From: Bordetella parapertussis
GTDB lineage: Bacteria > Pseudomonadota > Gammaproteobacteria > Burkholderiales > Burkholderiaceae_B
NCBI GenBank assembly: GCA_945883615.1
Contig: CAMCYB010000010.1
Coordinates: 1-49,261, forward strand
Direction of reading: 5' to 3'
DNA length: 49,261 nucleotides
Position 1 is the stretch's first letter, and every line of letters begins with the position of its first letter. Positions 28,392-37,647 of this stretch are shown here, one piece after another. The notes beneath the pieces are model-generated. The model saw only the letters and a program-made list of their open reading frames with translations. It had not been told where the DNA came from and did no database searches. The translations under genes were made by a program, and so were the position numbers.

Positions 28392-29384
28392 GTGTATAAA
28401 GTGCTTAACCCATTAATTGACCCTTTTGGTCGCAAAATTAAATACGTACGCATCAGCGTGACTGATCGCTGCGACTTACGTTGCACCTACTGTATGCCTG
28501 AGGGGTTTAAAGACTACCGCGAACCAGACAATTGGCTCAAGTTTGACGAAATTATTCGGCTAACAGGCGTTTTGGCTCAATTGGGTACGAAGCGTTTTCG
28601 GTTAACAGGCGGCGAGCCTCTATTACGTAAAAACCTGCCTGATCTTGTTGCGGGCATTTCTGCCCACTCAGGTGTGAAAGACATTTCATTGTCAACTAAT
28701 GCCACGCGTTTGCCACGTTTTGCCAAAGCGCTTAAGGAAGCGGGGCTTAAACGTGTCAACATCAGTTTAGACAGCTTAAAGCGCGACCGGGTTGAAAAAA
28801 TTTGTGGTCGTGATGTGTTGTCGCAAGTGATTGCGGGTATTGATGCCGCGCTTGAAGTGGGGTTAGGCCCTGTTAAGCTCAATATGGTGGTCATGCCCGG
28901 CACCAACGACGATGAAGTCGAAGACATGTTTAAGTTTTGTCTTGACCGAGGCATTGTGTTTCGCATGATTGAAACCATGCCAATGGGTTTTACGGCTATC
29001 GACGCTGGCCATACGTCTTTGCAACCCATACTTGAAGGTTTACGCTTAAACCATGGCTTGATACCCACAATAGGTGAAATGGGCGGTGGCCCTGCGCGTT
29101 ACTGGCAAACGCCCGATGGGCGGGGTCAAGTGGGTGTGATCACCCCTATTAGTGAACACTTCTGTGAAACCTGCAACCGGGTTCGTTTAGCAGTTGATGG
29201 CGCCATTTATCTTTGTCTTGGCCAAGAAGAAAAAATCGAAATGCGCGAGTTATTGCGCCAAAACGCTGATGATGAAACCATTATTGCGGTTTTACGCGCA
29301 GGCATTGCGTTGAAGCCTGAGCGTCACGAATTTCGTGAAGCCCCAGAAAAAATCATTCGCTTTATGTCGCAAACGGGTGGCTAA
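28392..29384 (+). CDS. moaA: GTP 3',8-cyclase
   Basis: MoaA is a radical-SAM enzyme that starts molybdopterin synthesis by cyclising GTP. The 330-residue protein has the SAM cluster motif C27-x3-C31-x2-C34 (DRCDLRCTYC), the C-terminal cluster cysteines (FCETCNRVR and YLCLGQ) and the C-terminal GG needed for activity. The start is GTG at 28392, with a stop immediately upstream in frame; GTG 28401 is the alternative. It heads the operon moaA-moeA-moaD-moaE-moaC. Confidence 0.96.
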   Translation: MYKVLNPLIDPFGRKIKYVRISVTDRCDLRCTYCMPEGFKDYREPDNWLKFDEIIRLTGVLAQLGTKRFRLTGGEPLLRKNLPDLVAGISAHSGVKDISLSTNATRLPRFAKALKEAGLKRVNISLDSLKRDRVEKICGRDVLSQVIAGIDAALEVGLGPVKLNMVVMPGTNDDEVEDMFKFCLDRGIVFRMIETMPMGFTAIDAGHTSLQPILEGLRLNHGLIPTIGEMGGGPARYWQTPDGRGQVGVITPISEHFCETCNRVRLAVDGAIYLCLGQEEKIEMRELLRQNADDETIIAVLRAGIALKPERHEFREAPEKIIRFMSQTGG

Positions 29385-29386
29385 GC

Positions 29387-30631
29387 ATGCCTCAAAACAC
29401 CCCCATTAGAAAACCTTTGTTAGATTTTGATGAGGCGCGCGCGCGTTTGGTGTCACAAGCGACCACGTTGACCCCCATAAAAAAGGTTGGTTTGCTCGAT
29501 GCGGCAGGCCATGTTTTACGCAGCAGCGTGGTGTCGCCTATGGCGGTACCCGGTTTTGACAATAGCGCGATGGATGGCTACGCCATTTTCCCAACTGACC
29601 CTTATGCGTCTCACCATACCCTAACGGTATCGCAACGTATTGCGGCTGGTTATACCGGCACAGCTCTTAAACCGGGTGAGGCTGCACGCATTTTTACGGG
29701 CGCACCTGTGCCTGAGGGCACTTTCGCCGTTGTGCCCCAAGAAGATACGCGCACCGAAGGTGACCATGTCATCATTGAACGCATGGTGCAAGCGCAAAAC
29801 TTTGTGCGTTTGCGAGGTGAAGATATTGCCTTAAACAGTGAAATTATTTCGGTGGGTACGCGTTTGCGTGCCCCCCACATTGCTTTGGCTGCATCGGTTG
29901 GGTTAACTGAGTTAACTGTTTCCGCCCCTTTAAAAGTTGCCATATTATTAACTGGCGACGAACTGGTTGAGCCTGGTAACCCCCTTCAAGCGGGTCAAAT
30001 TTATAATAGCAATCGCTATTGGTTACGCGACGCACTCAAGCAATTAGGCTGCGAGGTGATTGACCCAGGCATGGTTCGAGACACCCCTGAAGCAACACGA
30101 GTTGCGCTGCGTCAAGCCAGTGCGCAAGCCGATGTGGTGATCACCTGCGGTGGTGTCTCAGTCGGTGACGAAGACCACGTACGAGCCGCCGTTGAATCAA
30201 TGGGTCACATTGATTTATGGCAAATAGCGATGAAGCCAGGTAAACCGTTGGCTTATGGCAAGGTCAATCAATCTGATTTTATTGGTTTACCAGGCAACCC
30301 AGTCAGCGCATACGTCACGTTTATGTTGATGGCACAACCCTTTTTGCAAGCTCGCATGGGGCTGCAGGTGCAATTGCAAATGGCCGACGGGCAAAAAATG
30401 GTGGCGGGGTTTGATTGGCCCAAACCTGATCGGCGTCGTGAATTTTTGCGTGCACAACTCAGCTTGCAAGCTGATGGCACAGAAGTATTGACCATTTGGC
30501 CCAACCAAGGTTCTGGGGTGATGAGTAGTGTCGCTTGGGCACACGGTTTAATAGACGTACCCGCGGGGCAACCCATTAAAGTGGGTGATACCGTTCGTTA
30601 TTTTTCTTTTAACCGTTTATTAAGCGATTAA
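29387..30631 (+). CDS. moeA: Molybdopterin molybdenumtransferase
   Basis: MoeA inserts molybdate into adenylated molybdopterin. The 414-residue protein has PGFDNSAMDGYA, VPQEDT, the MoCF_biosynth domain (LLTGDELVEPGNPLQAGQIYNSNRYWL, TCGGVSVGDEDHV) and MKPGKPLAYG...GLPGNPVSAYVTF. It starts 2 bases after moaA, with GGGTGG nearby as a weak ribosome-binding site. The C-terminal domain IV is present. Confidence 0.96.
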   Translation: MPQNTPIRKPLLDFDEARARLVSQATTLTPIKKVGLLDAAGHVLRSSVVSPMAVPGFDNSAMDGYAIFPTDPYASHHTLTVSQRIAAGYTGTALKPGEAARIFTGAPVPEGTFAVVPQEDTRTEGDHVIIERMVQAQNFVRLRGEDIALNSEIISVGTRLRAPHIALAASVGLTELTVSAPLKVAILLTGDELVEPGNPLQAGQIYNSNRYWLRDALKQLGCEVIDPGMVRDTPEATRVALRQASAQADVVITCGGVSVGDEDHVRAAVESMGHIDLWQIAMKPGKPLAYGKVNQSDFIGLPGNPVSAYVTFMLMAQPFLQARMGLQVQLQMADGQKMVAGFDWPKPDRRREFLRAQLSLQADGTEVLTIWPNQGSGVMSSVAWAHGLIDVPAGQPIKVGDTVRYFSFNRLLSD

Positions 30632-30635
30632 GTTT

Positions 30636-30902
30636 ATGAGTATTCGTGTATTGTACTTTGGTGAACTTCGTGAGCATATTGGCACGCATCTAGACGAGTT
30701 GCCTTGGTTGGGGCAAGCACTTCAGCCTTTTACCGTTCAAGATTTAATTGCAACGTTGTCAGCGCGAGCAGACCATTACGCACAGGTTTTAAAAAGCGAT
30801 GCACCGCTTAAAGTTGCTGTCAATCAAAATATGGCAAACTTAACGACACCCATTCCTGATCATGCTGAGGTGGCTTTGTTTCGACCCGTGACTGGGGGTT
30901 AA
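30636..30902 (+). CDS. moaD: Molybdopterin synthase sulfur carrier subunit
   Basis: MoaD is a ubiquitin-like small subunit whose C-terminal Gly carries sulfur as a thiocarboxylate. The 88-residue protein ends in the required double glycine (ALFRPVTGG) and has the VAVNQNMANLTTPIPDHAEVALFRPVTGG beta-grasp ending. It lies 4 bases after moeA. MoaE, its partner, is the next gene. Confidence 0.95.
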   Translation: MSIRVLYFGELREHIGTHLDELPWLGQALQPFTVQDLIATLSARADHYAQVLKSDAPLKVAVNQNMANLTTPIPDHAEVALFRPVTGG

Positions 30903-30966
30903 ACATGACTCGCATTTCACTGAGTGCCTAATAGTTAAACCACTTTTTGAGCAGCATAAGACTTTT

Positions 30967-31455
30967 ATGACACAACGTTTTGACGCGCGGGTACAAATTG
31001 AGCCTTTTGATTTTGGGGTAGAGTATGCTGCGTTTTTAAAGGGCGATCGGGCTGCCGGTGCTGTTGCCTCTTTTGTCGGCCGAGTGCGCGAGCGCAACCT
31101 TGACGAGCCCATCAAAACGCTTGAGCTTGAACATTACCCTGGTATGACAGAAAAGGTGATGCAAGAGGTTTTAGTTGAGGCCAACATTCGCTGGCCGCTG
31201 ATGGGTGCACGAGTTATTCACCGTATAGGCAAACTTGAACCCGGTGAAAACATTGTTTTAGTATTAACTGCCAGTGCTCATCGCCATGCTGCGTTAGATG
31301 CCTGTTCATTTATTATGGATCACTTAAAAACCAAAGCTACTTTTTGGAAAAAAGAATCAACCCCAGATGGCGAACGTTGGGTTAAAGGTCGCGACAGCGA
31401 CGCCCAAGCCCAAGCACGTTGGCATGAATCTGAACCCAACAATGTCTCAAATTAA
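30967..31455 (+). CDS. moaE: Molybdopterin synthase catalytic subunit
   Basis: MoaE is the large subunit that transfers sulfur from MoaD to precursor Z. The 162-residue protein contains FVGRVRERN, LELEHYPGMTEK, HRIGKLEPGENIVLVLTASAHRHAALDAC and the active-site segment LKTKATFWKKE. It is separated from moaD by 64 bases with no gene. Confidence 0.96.
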   Translation: MTQRFDARVQIEPFDFGVEYAAFLKGDRAAGAVASFVGRVRERNLDEPIKTLELEHYPGMTEKVMQEVLVEANIRWPLMGARVIHRIGKLEPGENIVLVLTASAHRHAALDACSFIMDHLKTKATFWKKESTPDGERWVKGRDSDAQAQARWHESEPNNVSN

Positions 31456-31483
31456 TACCTAAAATCAATGCCTCAAACTCATC

Positions 31484-31999
31484 ATGACTAAACCGCTTGC
31501 ACCGCCGGGCTCATCGGCTGATAAAACAGACATTTTGACCCACTTTAATGCGCAAGGCCAAGCCCACATGGTTGATGTGGCGGCTAAATCACACACCCAC
31601 CGCAGTGCTTTAGCAGGGGGGTACATTCAAATGTTGCCCGACACCTTCGAACGGGTGCGTGCAGGTGATAGTAAAAAAGGTGACGTACTGGGTATTGCCC
31701 GCATAGCAGGCATCATGGCGTCTAAACAAACGGGCAACCTCATACCGCTTTGCCACCCTTTAAGTTTGACGCACGTGAGTGTTGAATTTGAGCTAGATGC
31801 TGATCAATCTCGGGTCAACTGCACCGCTCGCGCAGAAACCACGGGCCCGACTGGGGTCGAGATGGAAGCCCTGACCTCAGTTTCAATTGCGCTGTTAACG
31901 GTGTACGACATGCTCAAAGCGATAGATCGGGGCATGACAATCAGTGCCATTCAATTAATTGAAAAAAAAGGTGGCAAATCGGGTCACTGGGTTCGATAA
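31484..31999 (+). CDS. moaC: Cyclic pyranopterin monophosphate synthase
   Basis: MoaC converts the MoaA product to cyclic pyranopterin monophosphate. The 171-residue protein has the signatures [17 protein letters not shown] and [25 protein letters not shown] and the conserved Lys region [11 protein letters not shown] near the C-terminus. It is the last gene of the moa operon. A TTTAAC-gctc-GTTAAA hairpin follows within 30 bases but has no T-run. Confidence 0.97.
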   Translation: MTKPLAPPGSSADKTDILTHFNAQGQAHMVDVAAKSHTHRSALAGGYIQMLPDTFERVRAGDSKKGDVLGIARIAGIMASKQTGNLIPLCHPLSLTHVSVEFELDADQSRVNCTARAETTGPTGVEMEALTSVSIALLTVYDMLKAIDRGMTISAIQLIEKKGGKSGHWVR

Positions 32000-32093
32000 C
32001 ATCACCATTTTTAACGCTCGTTAAATGCTTTCATCGTTAAACGTCAGTCGAGCTCAAACTGTTTTCTAAACTTCGCGTAGAATAACGCCTGTT

Positions 32094-32178
32094 GCCCGGG
32101 TGGTGAAATTGGTAGACACAGGAGACTTAAAATCTCCCGCTTCACGGCGTGCTGGTTCGATTCCGGTCCCGGGCACCA
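32094..32178 (+). tRNA. tRNA-Leu(TAA)
   Basis: This is an 85-base class II tRNA: acceptor GCCCGGG/CCCGGGC, discriminator A and encoded CCA. The anticodon loop CTTAAAA between GGAGA and TCTCC gives anticodon TAA. The T-arm is CTGGTTCGATTCCGG. A TAGAAT -10-like box lies at 32078-32083. Its last 17 bases plus the following base are repeated at 33096-33113. Confidence 0.97.
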
Positions 32179-32179
32179 C
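32162..32179. repeat. Left direct repeat: 3' end of tRNA-Leu(TAA), possible att site
   Basis: TCCGGTCCCGGGCACCAC matches TCCGGCCCCGGGCACCAC at 33096-33113 in 17 of 18 bases. A tRNA 3' end copied downstream is the usual footprint of tRNA-targeted site-specific integration. Confidence 0.65.
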
Positions 32180-32200
32180 GGTTTTTAAAAATATCAAAGA

Positions 32201-32228
32201 TTGACAATAATGTATAAAATACGATTAT
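32201..32228 (+). promoter_or_regulatory. parDE promoter and palindromic operator
   Basis: TTGACA (32201-32206) and GATTAT (32223-32228) are 16 bases apart. Between them lies an imperfect palindrome with outer arms ATAAT/ATTAT and inner GTAT-aaa-ATAC (32207-32228). This fits a ribbon-helix-helix ParD site used for operon self-repression. Confidence 0.6.
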
Positions 32229-32261
32229 TTGGTTAAACAGCTTTTCACAGGGATTCTCAAC

Positions 32262-32519
32262 ATGGGAATGAACATCAACTTGACCCCTTATCTTGAGAGT
32301 ATGGTGAGACAAAAAGTTGAGTCCGGTCTTTACACTTCCGCGAGCGAAGTGCTGCGTGAAGCGCTGCGTCTTATGGACGAACAAGACCACCCGCGTGCAA
32401 CGAAACTAGAACAGTTACGGCAAGATGTTCTTGCAGGGCTTAATAGCGGTGCTGCAATCACATGGGATCCCACACAGATTAAGCGCGCTGGATACAAAAG
32501 ACGTCAAAGCGAGGCGTAA
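32262..32519 (+). CDS. parD: ParD/CC2985-family antitoxin
   Basis: This is an 85-residue ribbon-helix-helix antitoxin. The N-terminus MGMNINLTPYLESMVRQKV is the DNA-binding strand and helix, SGLYTSASEVLREALRLMDEQ follows as in the family, and the rest is a toxin-wrapping tail. An AGGGA ribosome-binding site precedes ATG 32262; the longer frame from 32229 runs into the promoter and is rejected. The TAA stop is one base from the parE start. It is predicted to neutralise ParE and repress its own promoter. Confidence 0.9.
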   Translation: MGMNINLTPYLESMVRQKVESGLYTSASEVLREALRLMDEQDHPRATKLEQLRQDVLAGLNSGAAITWDPTQIKRAGYKRRQSEA

Positions 32520-32520
32520 T

Positions 32521-32817
32521 TTGACGCGTGTTGTTTATCGCCCGCTTGCTGGAAGTGAAATATCTGATATTTGGGACTTCATCGCAGAAGATAGTGTTCT
32601 GCAAGCCGATTCATGGGTTGACAAACTTGATGCAAAACTGCGCCTACTGGCAACACAACCATTAATGGGGCGCTCTCGCGAGGAATTGCTCCCTAGCTTG
32701 CGTAGCCACCCATTTGGTCGTTATGTAATTTTCTATATGCCACTATCTGATGGTGTCGATGTTATTAGGGTCATTCATTCAACTCGTGATCTCAACAGTT
32801 TTTTTAATTCTGACTGA
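32521..32817 (+). CDS. parE: RelE/ParE-family toxin
   Basis: This is a 98-residue ParE/RelE-fold toxin: LTRVVYRPLAGSEISDIWDFIAED, WVDKLDAKLRLLATQPLMGRSREEL, SHPFGRYVIFYMPLSDGVDVIRVIHSTRDL. The start is TTG at 32521, with GAGG 7 bases upstream inside the parD end. The longer frame from 32425 overlaps parD and lacks homology. Family members poison DNA gyrase; the target here is not shown. It lies between the two tRNA 3'-end repeats. Confidence 0.9.
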   Translation: MTRVVYRPLAGSEISDIWDFIAEDSVLQADSWVDKLDAKLRLLATQPLMGRSREELLPSLRSHPFGRYVIFYMPLSDGVDVIRVIHSTRDLNSFFNSD

Positions 32818-33069
32818 TGGTCTAAAGCGCAGTCAGCTCGCGCTCACAGGCTCTAGATTAGTCACAACAATGCAGGTTGAGAATTATTAGTTGGTATTTC
32901 CGAACGAAACTTAGCGCACGCACACCCGAACGCGGGCCAGCTGGCCACGTCAAAAACGGGCATACATAACCAGTCTGACCTGCTATTCCCGGTTGTCCCT
33001 GTTGCGCCCTGATGACACCGGTGTGAAATTTTGTATGGGAAACAAATATTTTTTCCCCTAACTTACGCA

Positions 33070-33092
33070 AAGCCCTTATTCATAAGGCTTTT
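33070..33092 (+). terminator. Terminator-like hairpin at the cassette's right edge
   Basis: AAAGCC-TTAT pairs with ATAA-GGCTTT with one bulged C, followed by TTTT. It sits 3 bases before the right tRNA-Leu 3'-end repeat. It may be the tail of the parDE transcript or of the tRNA's former context. Confidence 0.5.
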
Positions 33093-33095
33093 GCA

Positions 33096-33113
33096 TCCGG
33101 CCCCGGGCACCAC
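33096..33113. repeat. Right direct repeat: copy of tRNA-Leu(TAA) 3' end
   Basis: Seventeen of 18 bases match the tRNA-Leu end at 32162-32179, including the encoded CCA and the following C. The rest of the tRNA is absent here, so this is a partial duplication and not a second tRNA gene. Confidence 0.65.
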
Positions 33114-33473
33114 TCATATTGCAGTTCTTCTTATACACGGCAACATACGCCGTTCCAACCGCAGTGGGCCAAGACCCTTAGCCGGCCCCTTAGCCGGCCA
33201 CTCTCAAAGCCCTTGAAGTCAGATCAATAAATAATGGGCTTTACCCCATTAGCGTACGCCGGTGGGTGACGCGTTCACAGGCCTATCATCGAACGCTATA
33301 ACGTACTGACTTAACAGTAAAATTAAGCTAAATTAAACCAATTCGTTGATACAATAAATGAAATATTTTTTGCTTTTTAGGTTCTGGTCAAGAGAGCAGC
33401 ACCTATAAGAGCAGCACCAATGATAAACCCGTTACGACGTTCTTAAAGTCGCCCATTTTGGAATAAACATTCG

Positions 33474-34599
33474 ATGCAGCAATTTAAACGTCAGGCCATT
33501 AATTTATCTGTCATCGTGGCATTAACAGCCGCGACTAGCTTATCTTCAAGTCTGTCTTATGTGCCGGCGTTTATTGGCCAAGCCCATGCGCAAAGTAGCA
33601 CATCAGAGCAACTTTCGAGCGCACAGTTGCAATCTTTAGTTTCTTCAATTGCGCTTTACCCTGACTCTTTATTGTCAATGATGCTGATGGCTTCTACCTA
33701 CCCGCTTGAGGTTGCTGAAGCTTACAACTGGCTTGAGGCCAACAAAAGTTTGTCGCGTACACAAATTCAAGACGCCATGAAATCGCAAACGTGGGACAAC
33801 AGTATAAAGTCATTGGTGCTATTTCCCGAGGCGTTAACACTTATGGGCACAAAGCTTGGGTGGACACAACAACTCGGTAATGCCTACCTTGCGCAACCCA
33901 AGCAATTAATGGATGCGGTTCAAGCATTACGCAGTAAAGCTAAACAAGCGGGCAATTTAAAATCAAACGACCAAGTTAATGTGTCGACTGATCAATCATA
34001 TTGTGCCTGCTAACCCCCAGGTTATTTACGTACCGCAATACAACCCCACGGTGGTGTATGGCGGTTGGCCCTACCCTGCTTACCCCCCTGCACCCGTTTA
34101 CAACCCTGCATGGGGTTTATTGACCTTTGGTGCCGGCTTAGCTATAGGGGCTGCGCTGTGGTCATCACCCCACTGGAACTCAGGTTCGATCAACATCAAC
34201 AATAATAATTACAACAACTTTAATAGAAGTTTTAATTCAAACAATAACCTTAAAAATGAACATATTGGTGACAACAACAATTGGAAGTTCAACCCTGCAG
34301 CCCGAGGGAATGTACCTTTCAATAACTCTGCCCTAGCTCAACGTTACGGCAACGCGTCGCAAAGCGAACGTGAAGCGGCTGCTCGAACAGAAGCCTCTCG
34401 TGCCACCAGCGATTGGAACAAAAACGCTACCCCTGAAGATCGTCAGCGCGCTCAACAAGCAGCTAGCCGTGCTCAAAGCGATGCCCGCAGTCGCGACGTT
34501 GCCAACGACCGAAGCCAAACGCCAGATCGCAGCTTTGGGGGTGATCGTAGGGTAGGTGGTTTTGGTGGTGGGCACTTTGGTGGCGGTTTCAGGCGTTAA
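33474..34599 (+). pseudogene. DUF3300 secreted protein, frameshifted
   Basis: Two overlapping frames make one DUF3300 protein. The first (33474-34013) has a signal peptide ending AHAQ and the family core SLVSSIALYPDSLLSMMLMASTYPLEVAEAYNWLEAN. The second (from about 33997 to 34599) continues IVPANPQVIYVPQYNPTVVYGGWPYPAYPP, followed by an Asn-rich segment and a C-terminal Gly-rich tail ending FGGGHFGGGFRR. Removing one base near 33997-34003 would join them as DQS-IVPANPQ. The break is a single-base indel in the family's most conserved stretch, so either the gene is inactivated or the base is a sequencing error. The function of the family is unknown. Confidence 0.8.
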
Positions 34600-34694
34600 T
34601 TAGGCAAAGCAACTCTTCAGGCATACTGAATTTTTATACTTCGCCCTTAAAAATTATAAATACTATCGATACCAATACGCACGCTCAGCCTGAT

Positions 34695-35363
34695 ATGGTT
34701 GTGCTAGACGCCTGCATTTTAATGTCGGGCGTCTTGCGGCCTTTACTACTAAATTTGGCTCAAACGGGTTTATTTCGCCCTGTATGGTCTTCTTATATCG
34801 GTTTAGAGTGGCGTCGCAACGCAGCTCGTTTGTGGCCAATTAACCGTGACTTGTTAAGCGACGAATGGGCACAAATGCAACAACGATTTCCACAAGCCTG
34901 TTTTGATCCGTCTATGGTTCAAGCCGAGGTCGATACGCAACCCAAGCCGTTATTGCGTCGAAGTGACGCTAAAGACCATCATGTAATTATGGCGGGTTTT
35001 AGGGCTTTGAGTGAATATTGTGCGATGGAACCAACATCAGTCAATGTTGTTAAGGTAAGCCAGCAAAGCGCCTGTGCTATAAAAGATGTCAACACGTTTA
35101 AGAAGGTTTCTACGAATATTTTGACGTGGAATATTCGCGACTTCAATCGTACTGAATTACGACAACTTAATTTAGGCCTACTTGACCCTGACCAACTACT
35201 TTGCAGCTGGTGGCTTAAGCACCATACCCTCATTACCCAGCACCTTGAGCGCGTTATAAAAACGCTCATCAACGATGGCCGCCGAGAACACGCCCCCATT
35301 GCTGACTTTTTACATCGCGAGCGATTATTTCGGTTTAAGCAGTTGTATTTGAAAGGTATATAA
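34695..35363 (+). CDS. Orphan PIN-domain protein
   Basis: This 222-residue protein has a PIN ribonuclease-like domain at its N-terminus: VVLDACIL (first acidic residue, D5), WRRNAARLW, DAKDHHVIMAG (mid-domain acids) and ILTWNIRDFN (late acid). About 65 C-terminal residues lie beyond the PIN core. PIN proteins are often toxins paired with an upstream antitoxin, but no antitoxin frame fits in the 95 bases between this gene and the DUF3300 remnant. The role is therefore open. A TATAAA box lies about 40 bases upstream. Confidence 0.75.
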   Translation: MVVLDACILMSGVLRPLLLNLAQTGLFRPVWSSYIGLEWRRNAARLWPINRDLLSDEWAQMQQRFPQACFDPSMVQAEVDTQPKPLLRRSDAKDHHVIMAGFRALSEYCAMEPTSVNVVKVSQQSACAIKDVNTFKKVSTNILTWNIRDFNRTELRQLNLGLLDPDQLLCSWWLKHHTLITQHLERVIKTLINDGRREHAPIADFLHRERLFRFKQLYLKGI

Positions 35364-35365
35364 AA

Positions 35366-35399
35366 AAACGCCCACGCAGAAAGTTCGAAATGGGCGTTT
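35366..35399 (-). terminator. Terminator after pnp (bidirectional)
   Basis: AAACGCCCA (35366-35374) pairs with TGGGCGTTT (35391-35399). On the minus strand it is followed by TTTTTTTATA, ideal for ending pnp. On the plus strand it follows the PIN gene stop by a few bases. Confidence 0.88.
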
Positions 35400-35447
35400 C
35401 ATAATGGGTTGCACAACAGCTAAGCTGTGCTCCCACTTAGACAAAAT

Positions 35448-37622
35448 TTACTGCGCAGCGGGTGGGCTGCTTTCTGCTGGCGCGGCAGGTGCTGCAGGGG
35501 CAGCGGGGCCGCCCTGCTCTTCAATGCCACCAATTGCTTTAACCGACAAGCGTAAACGGCCTTTGTCATCTGCTTCAAGAATTTTGACACGAAGCGGTTG
35601 ACCCACTTTAAGCACATCGTTAATGTTGGCAATACGGTAGTTTGCAATTTCAGAAATATGCAACAAACCGTCACGGCCAGGCAACACTTGAACGATTGCA
35701 CCAAAATCAAGTAAACGCAAAACGCTACCATCGTAGACTTGGCCGACTTCTACATCGGCTGTCAATTCGGTAATACGGCGTTGGGCTTCTTTGGCTTTGT
35801 CAATATCAGCACTTGAAATGACAATGGTGCCATCATCAGAAATATCGATGTGGGTACCGGTTTCTTCGGTCAAGGCACGAATGGTTGCACCACCCTTACC
35901 AATGACGTCGCGAATTTTTTCTGGGTTAATTTTCATTGACAGCATGCGGGGTGCAAATGCTGACAATTCTTCGCGTGAACCATCGATCGACTCACGCATT
36001 TTGCCCAAAATATGCAAACGACCTTCGCGGGCTTGAGCCAAGGCGACTTGCATAATTTCTTTGGTGATGCCTTGAATTTTGATGTCCATTTGCAAAGCAG
36101 TAATACCGTTTTCAGTACCGGCTACTTTGAAGTCCATATCGCCAAGGTGATCTTCATCACCCAAAATGTCAGTTAAGACTGCAAACTTACCGTCTTGCAA
36201 GATCAAGCCCATGGCCACACCAGCCACGTGATCTTTAAGCGGAACGCCAGCGTCCATCATGGCTAAAGCGCCACCACAAACTGAGGCCATAGATGATGAG
36301 CCATTTGACTCAGTGATTTCTGAAACCAAACGAATGGTGTATTGAAAATCTTTATGATCTGGCAACAAAGGAACCAATGAACGCTTGGCTAAACGACCGT
36401 GGCCAATTTCGCGGCGCTTGGGCGCACCAAAACGACCGGTTTCGCCCGTGGCAAACGGAGGCATGTTGTAGTGCATTAAGAAACGATCACGGTATTCACC
36501 GGTGATGGCATCAATGATTTGCTCGTCTTGCTTGGTGCCCAATGTGGCGACCACCAAAGCTTGCGTTTCGCCACGTGTAAACAAAGCGCTACCGTGCGCA
36601 CGGGGCAATACACCCAAGCGAATGCTGATGGGGCGAACCGTACGGGTATCGCGACCATCAATACGGGGCTCGCCACTTAAGATTTGGTGACGCACAATGC
36701 CTGACTCAATGTCAAACAAAATGTTTTCAACGGTTACACCGTCAACAGCAGGGTGACCGTTTTGTGTGGCTTGCTCGGCTAACTTAGCTTGCACGTCGGC
36801 GTAGACAGCTCGCAACTGCGTGGTGCGGGCTTGCTTTTCGCGGGTTTGATAAGCTGCTGCTAAACCCTCGTGCGCCAGTGCTTTAACTGAAGCAATTAAA
36901 GGCTCGTTACGGGCGGCAGGTTGCCAGTTCCACTCGGGCTTGCCCGCTTCGCGTACTAAGTCGTTTATCGCGTCGATCGCAACTTGCATTTGGGTATGGC
37001 CAAACACAACACCGCCAAGCATGATTTCTTCAGACAGTTGCAAAGCTTCAGATTCAACCATCAAAACCGCTGCTTGGGTACCCGCCACAACGAGATTCAT
37101 TTTTGAATCAAGCAATTGGGTTGCGGTTGGGCTTAGTACGTATTCATCATTAATGTAGGCAACGCGGGCTGCGCCCACAGGGCCGTTAAAGGGAATACCT
37201 GAAATAGCCAGCGCAGCTGAAGCGCCGATCATGGCGGGCATATCAGGGTCGATTTCAGGGTTAACTGACAACACGTGAATGATGACCTGAACTTCGTTGT
37301 AGAACCCTTCAGGAAATAATGGACGCAAGGGGCGGTCAATTAAACGTGAGGTGAGCGTTTCTTTTTCACTTAAACGGCCTTCACGCTTGAAAAAACCACC
37401 GGGAATACGACCCGCTGCGTACGTTTTTTCAACATAATCAACTGTGAGTGGGAAGAAATCTTGACCTGATTTTGCGCTACGTGCGCCAACAACGGTGGCT
37501 AAAATAACGGTGTCATCAATTGAGACAACGACGGCACCCGATGCTTGACGAGCAATCTCGCCTGTTTCGAGTGTGACGGTATGCTGACCGTACTGGAATG
37601 ATTTGGTGACTTTGTTAAACAT
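35448..37622 (-). CDS. pnp: Polyribonucleotide nucleotidyltransferase (PNPase)
   Basis: PNPase is a phosphorolytic 3'-5' exoribonuclease of the degradosome. The 724-residue protein has two RNase PH domains ([50 protein letters not shown]), a KH domain ([20 protein letters not shown]), an S1 domain ([33 protein letters not shown]) and an Ala/Pro-rich tail. AGGA lies 10 bases before the ATG. It lies downstream of rpsO, the conserved order. Confidence 0.97.
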   Translation of the reverse strand: MFNKVTKSFQYGQHTVTLETGEIARQASGAVVVSIDDTVILATVVGARSAKSGQDFFPLTVDYVEKTYAAGRIPGGFFKREGRLSEKETLTSRLIDRPLRPLFPEGFYNEVQVIIHVLSVNPEIDPDMPAMIGASAALAISGIPFNGPVGAARVAYINDEYVLSPTATQLLDSKMNLVVAGTQAAVLMVESEALQLSEEIMLGGVVFGHTQMQVAIDAINDLVREAGKPEWNWQPAARNEPLIASVKALAHEGLAAAYQTREKQARTTQLRAVYADVQAKLAEQATQNGHPAVDGVTVENILFDIESGIVRHQILSGEPRIDGRDTRTVRPISIRLGVLPRAHGSALFTRGETQALVVATLGTKQDEQIIDAITGEYRDRFLMHYNMPPFATGETGRFGAPKRREIGHGRLAKRSLVPLLPDHKDFQYTIRLVSEITESNGSSSMASVCGGALAMMDAGVPLKDHVAGVAMGLILQDGKFAVLTDILGDEDHLGDMDFKVAGTENGITALQMDIKIQGITKEIMQVALAQAREGRLHILGKMRESIDGSREELSAFAPRMLSMKINPEKIRDVIGKGGATIRALTEETGTHIDISDDGTIVISSADIDKAKEAQRRITELTADVEVGQVYDGSVLRLLDFGAIVQVLPGRDGLLHISEIANYRIANINDVLKVGQPLRVKILEADDKGRLRLSVKAIGGIEEQGGPAAPAAPAAPAESSPPAAQ

Positions 37623-37647
37623 AAAACAATGTTCCTGTTAAATGAAA

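Larger units (their letters stand above)
32818..33473. other. 656-base non-coding region after parDE
   Basis: No gene is supported. A 70-codon minus-strand frame (32858-33070) has no recognisable domain. The region holds a GGCCAGCTGGCC palindrome, a terminator-like hairpin (33070-33092), the right tRNA-Leu 3'-end repeat (33096-33113), two tandem copies of CCTTAGCCGGCC (33176-33199), a TAATGGG/CCCATTA hairpin (33232-33251) and two copies of AGAGCAGCACC 15 bases apart (33393, 33408). Confidence 0.6.

Noticed and set aside
32425..32520. Long N-terminal extension of ParE overlapping parD
   Set aside because: The extension is out of frame inside parD and unlike ParE proteins. The TTG at 32521 gives the normal length.
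32858..33070. 70-codon minus-strand frame in the cassette's non-coding part
   Set aside because: No recognisable domain, no ribosome-binding site, and it lies among hairpins and repeats; treated as non-coding.
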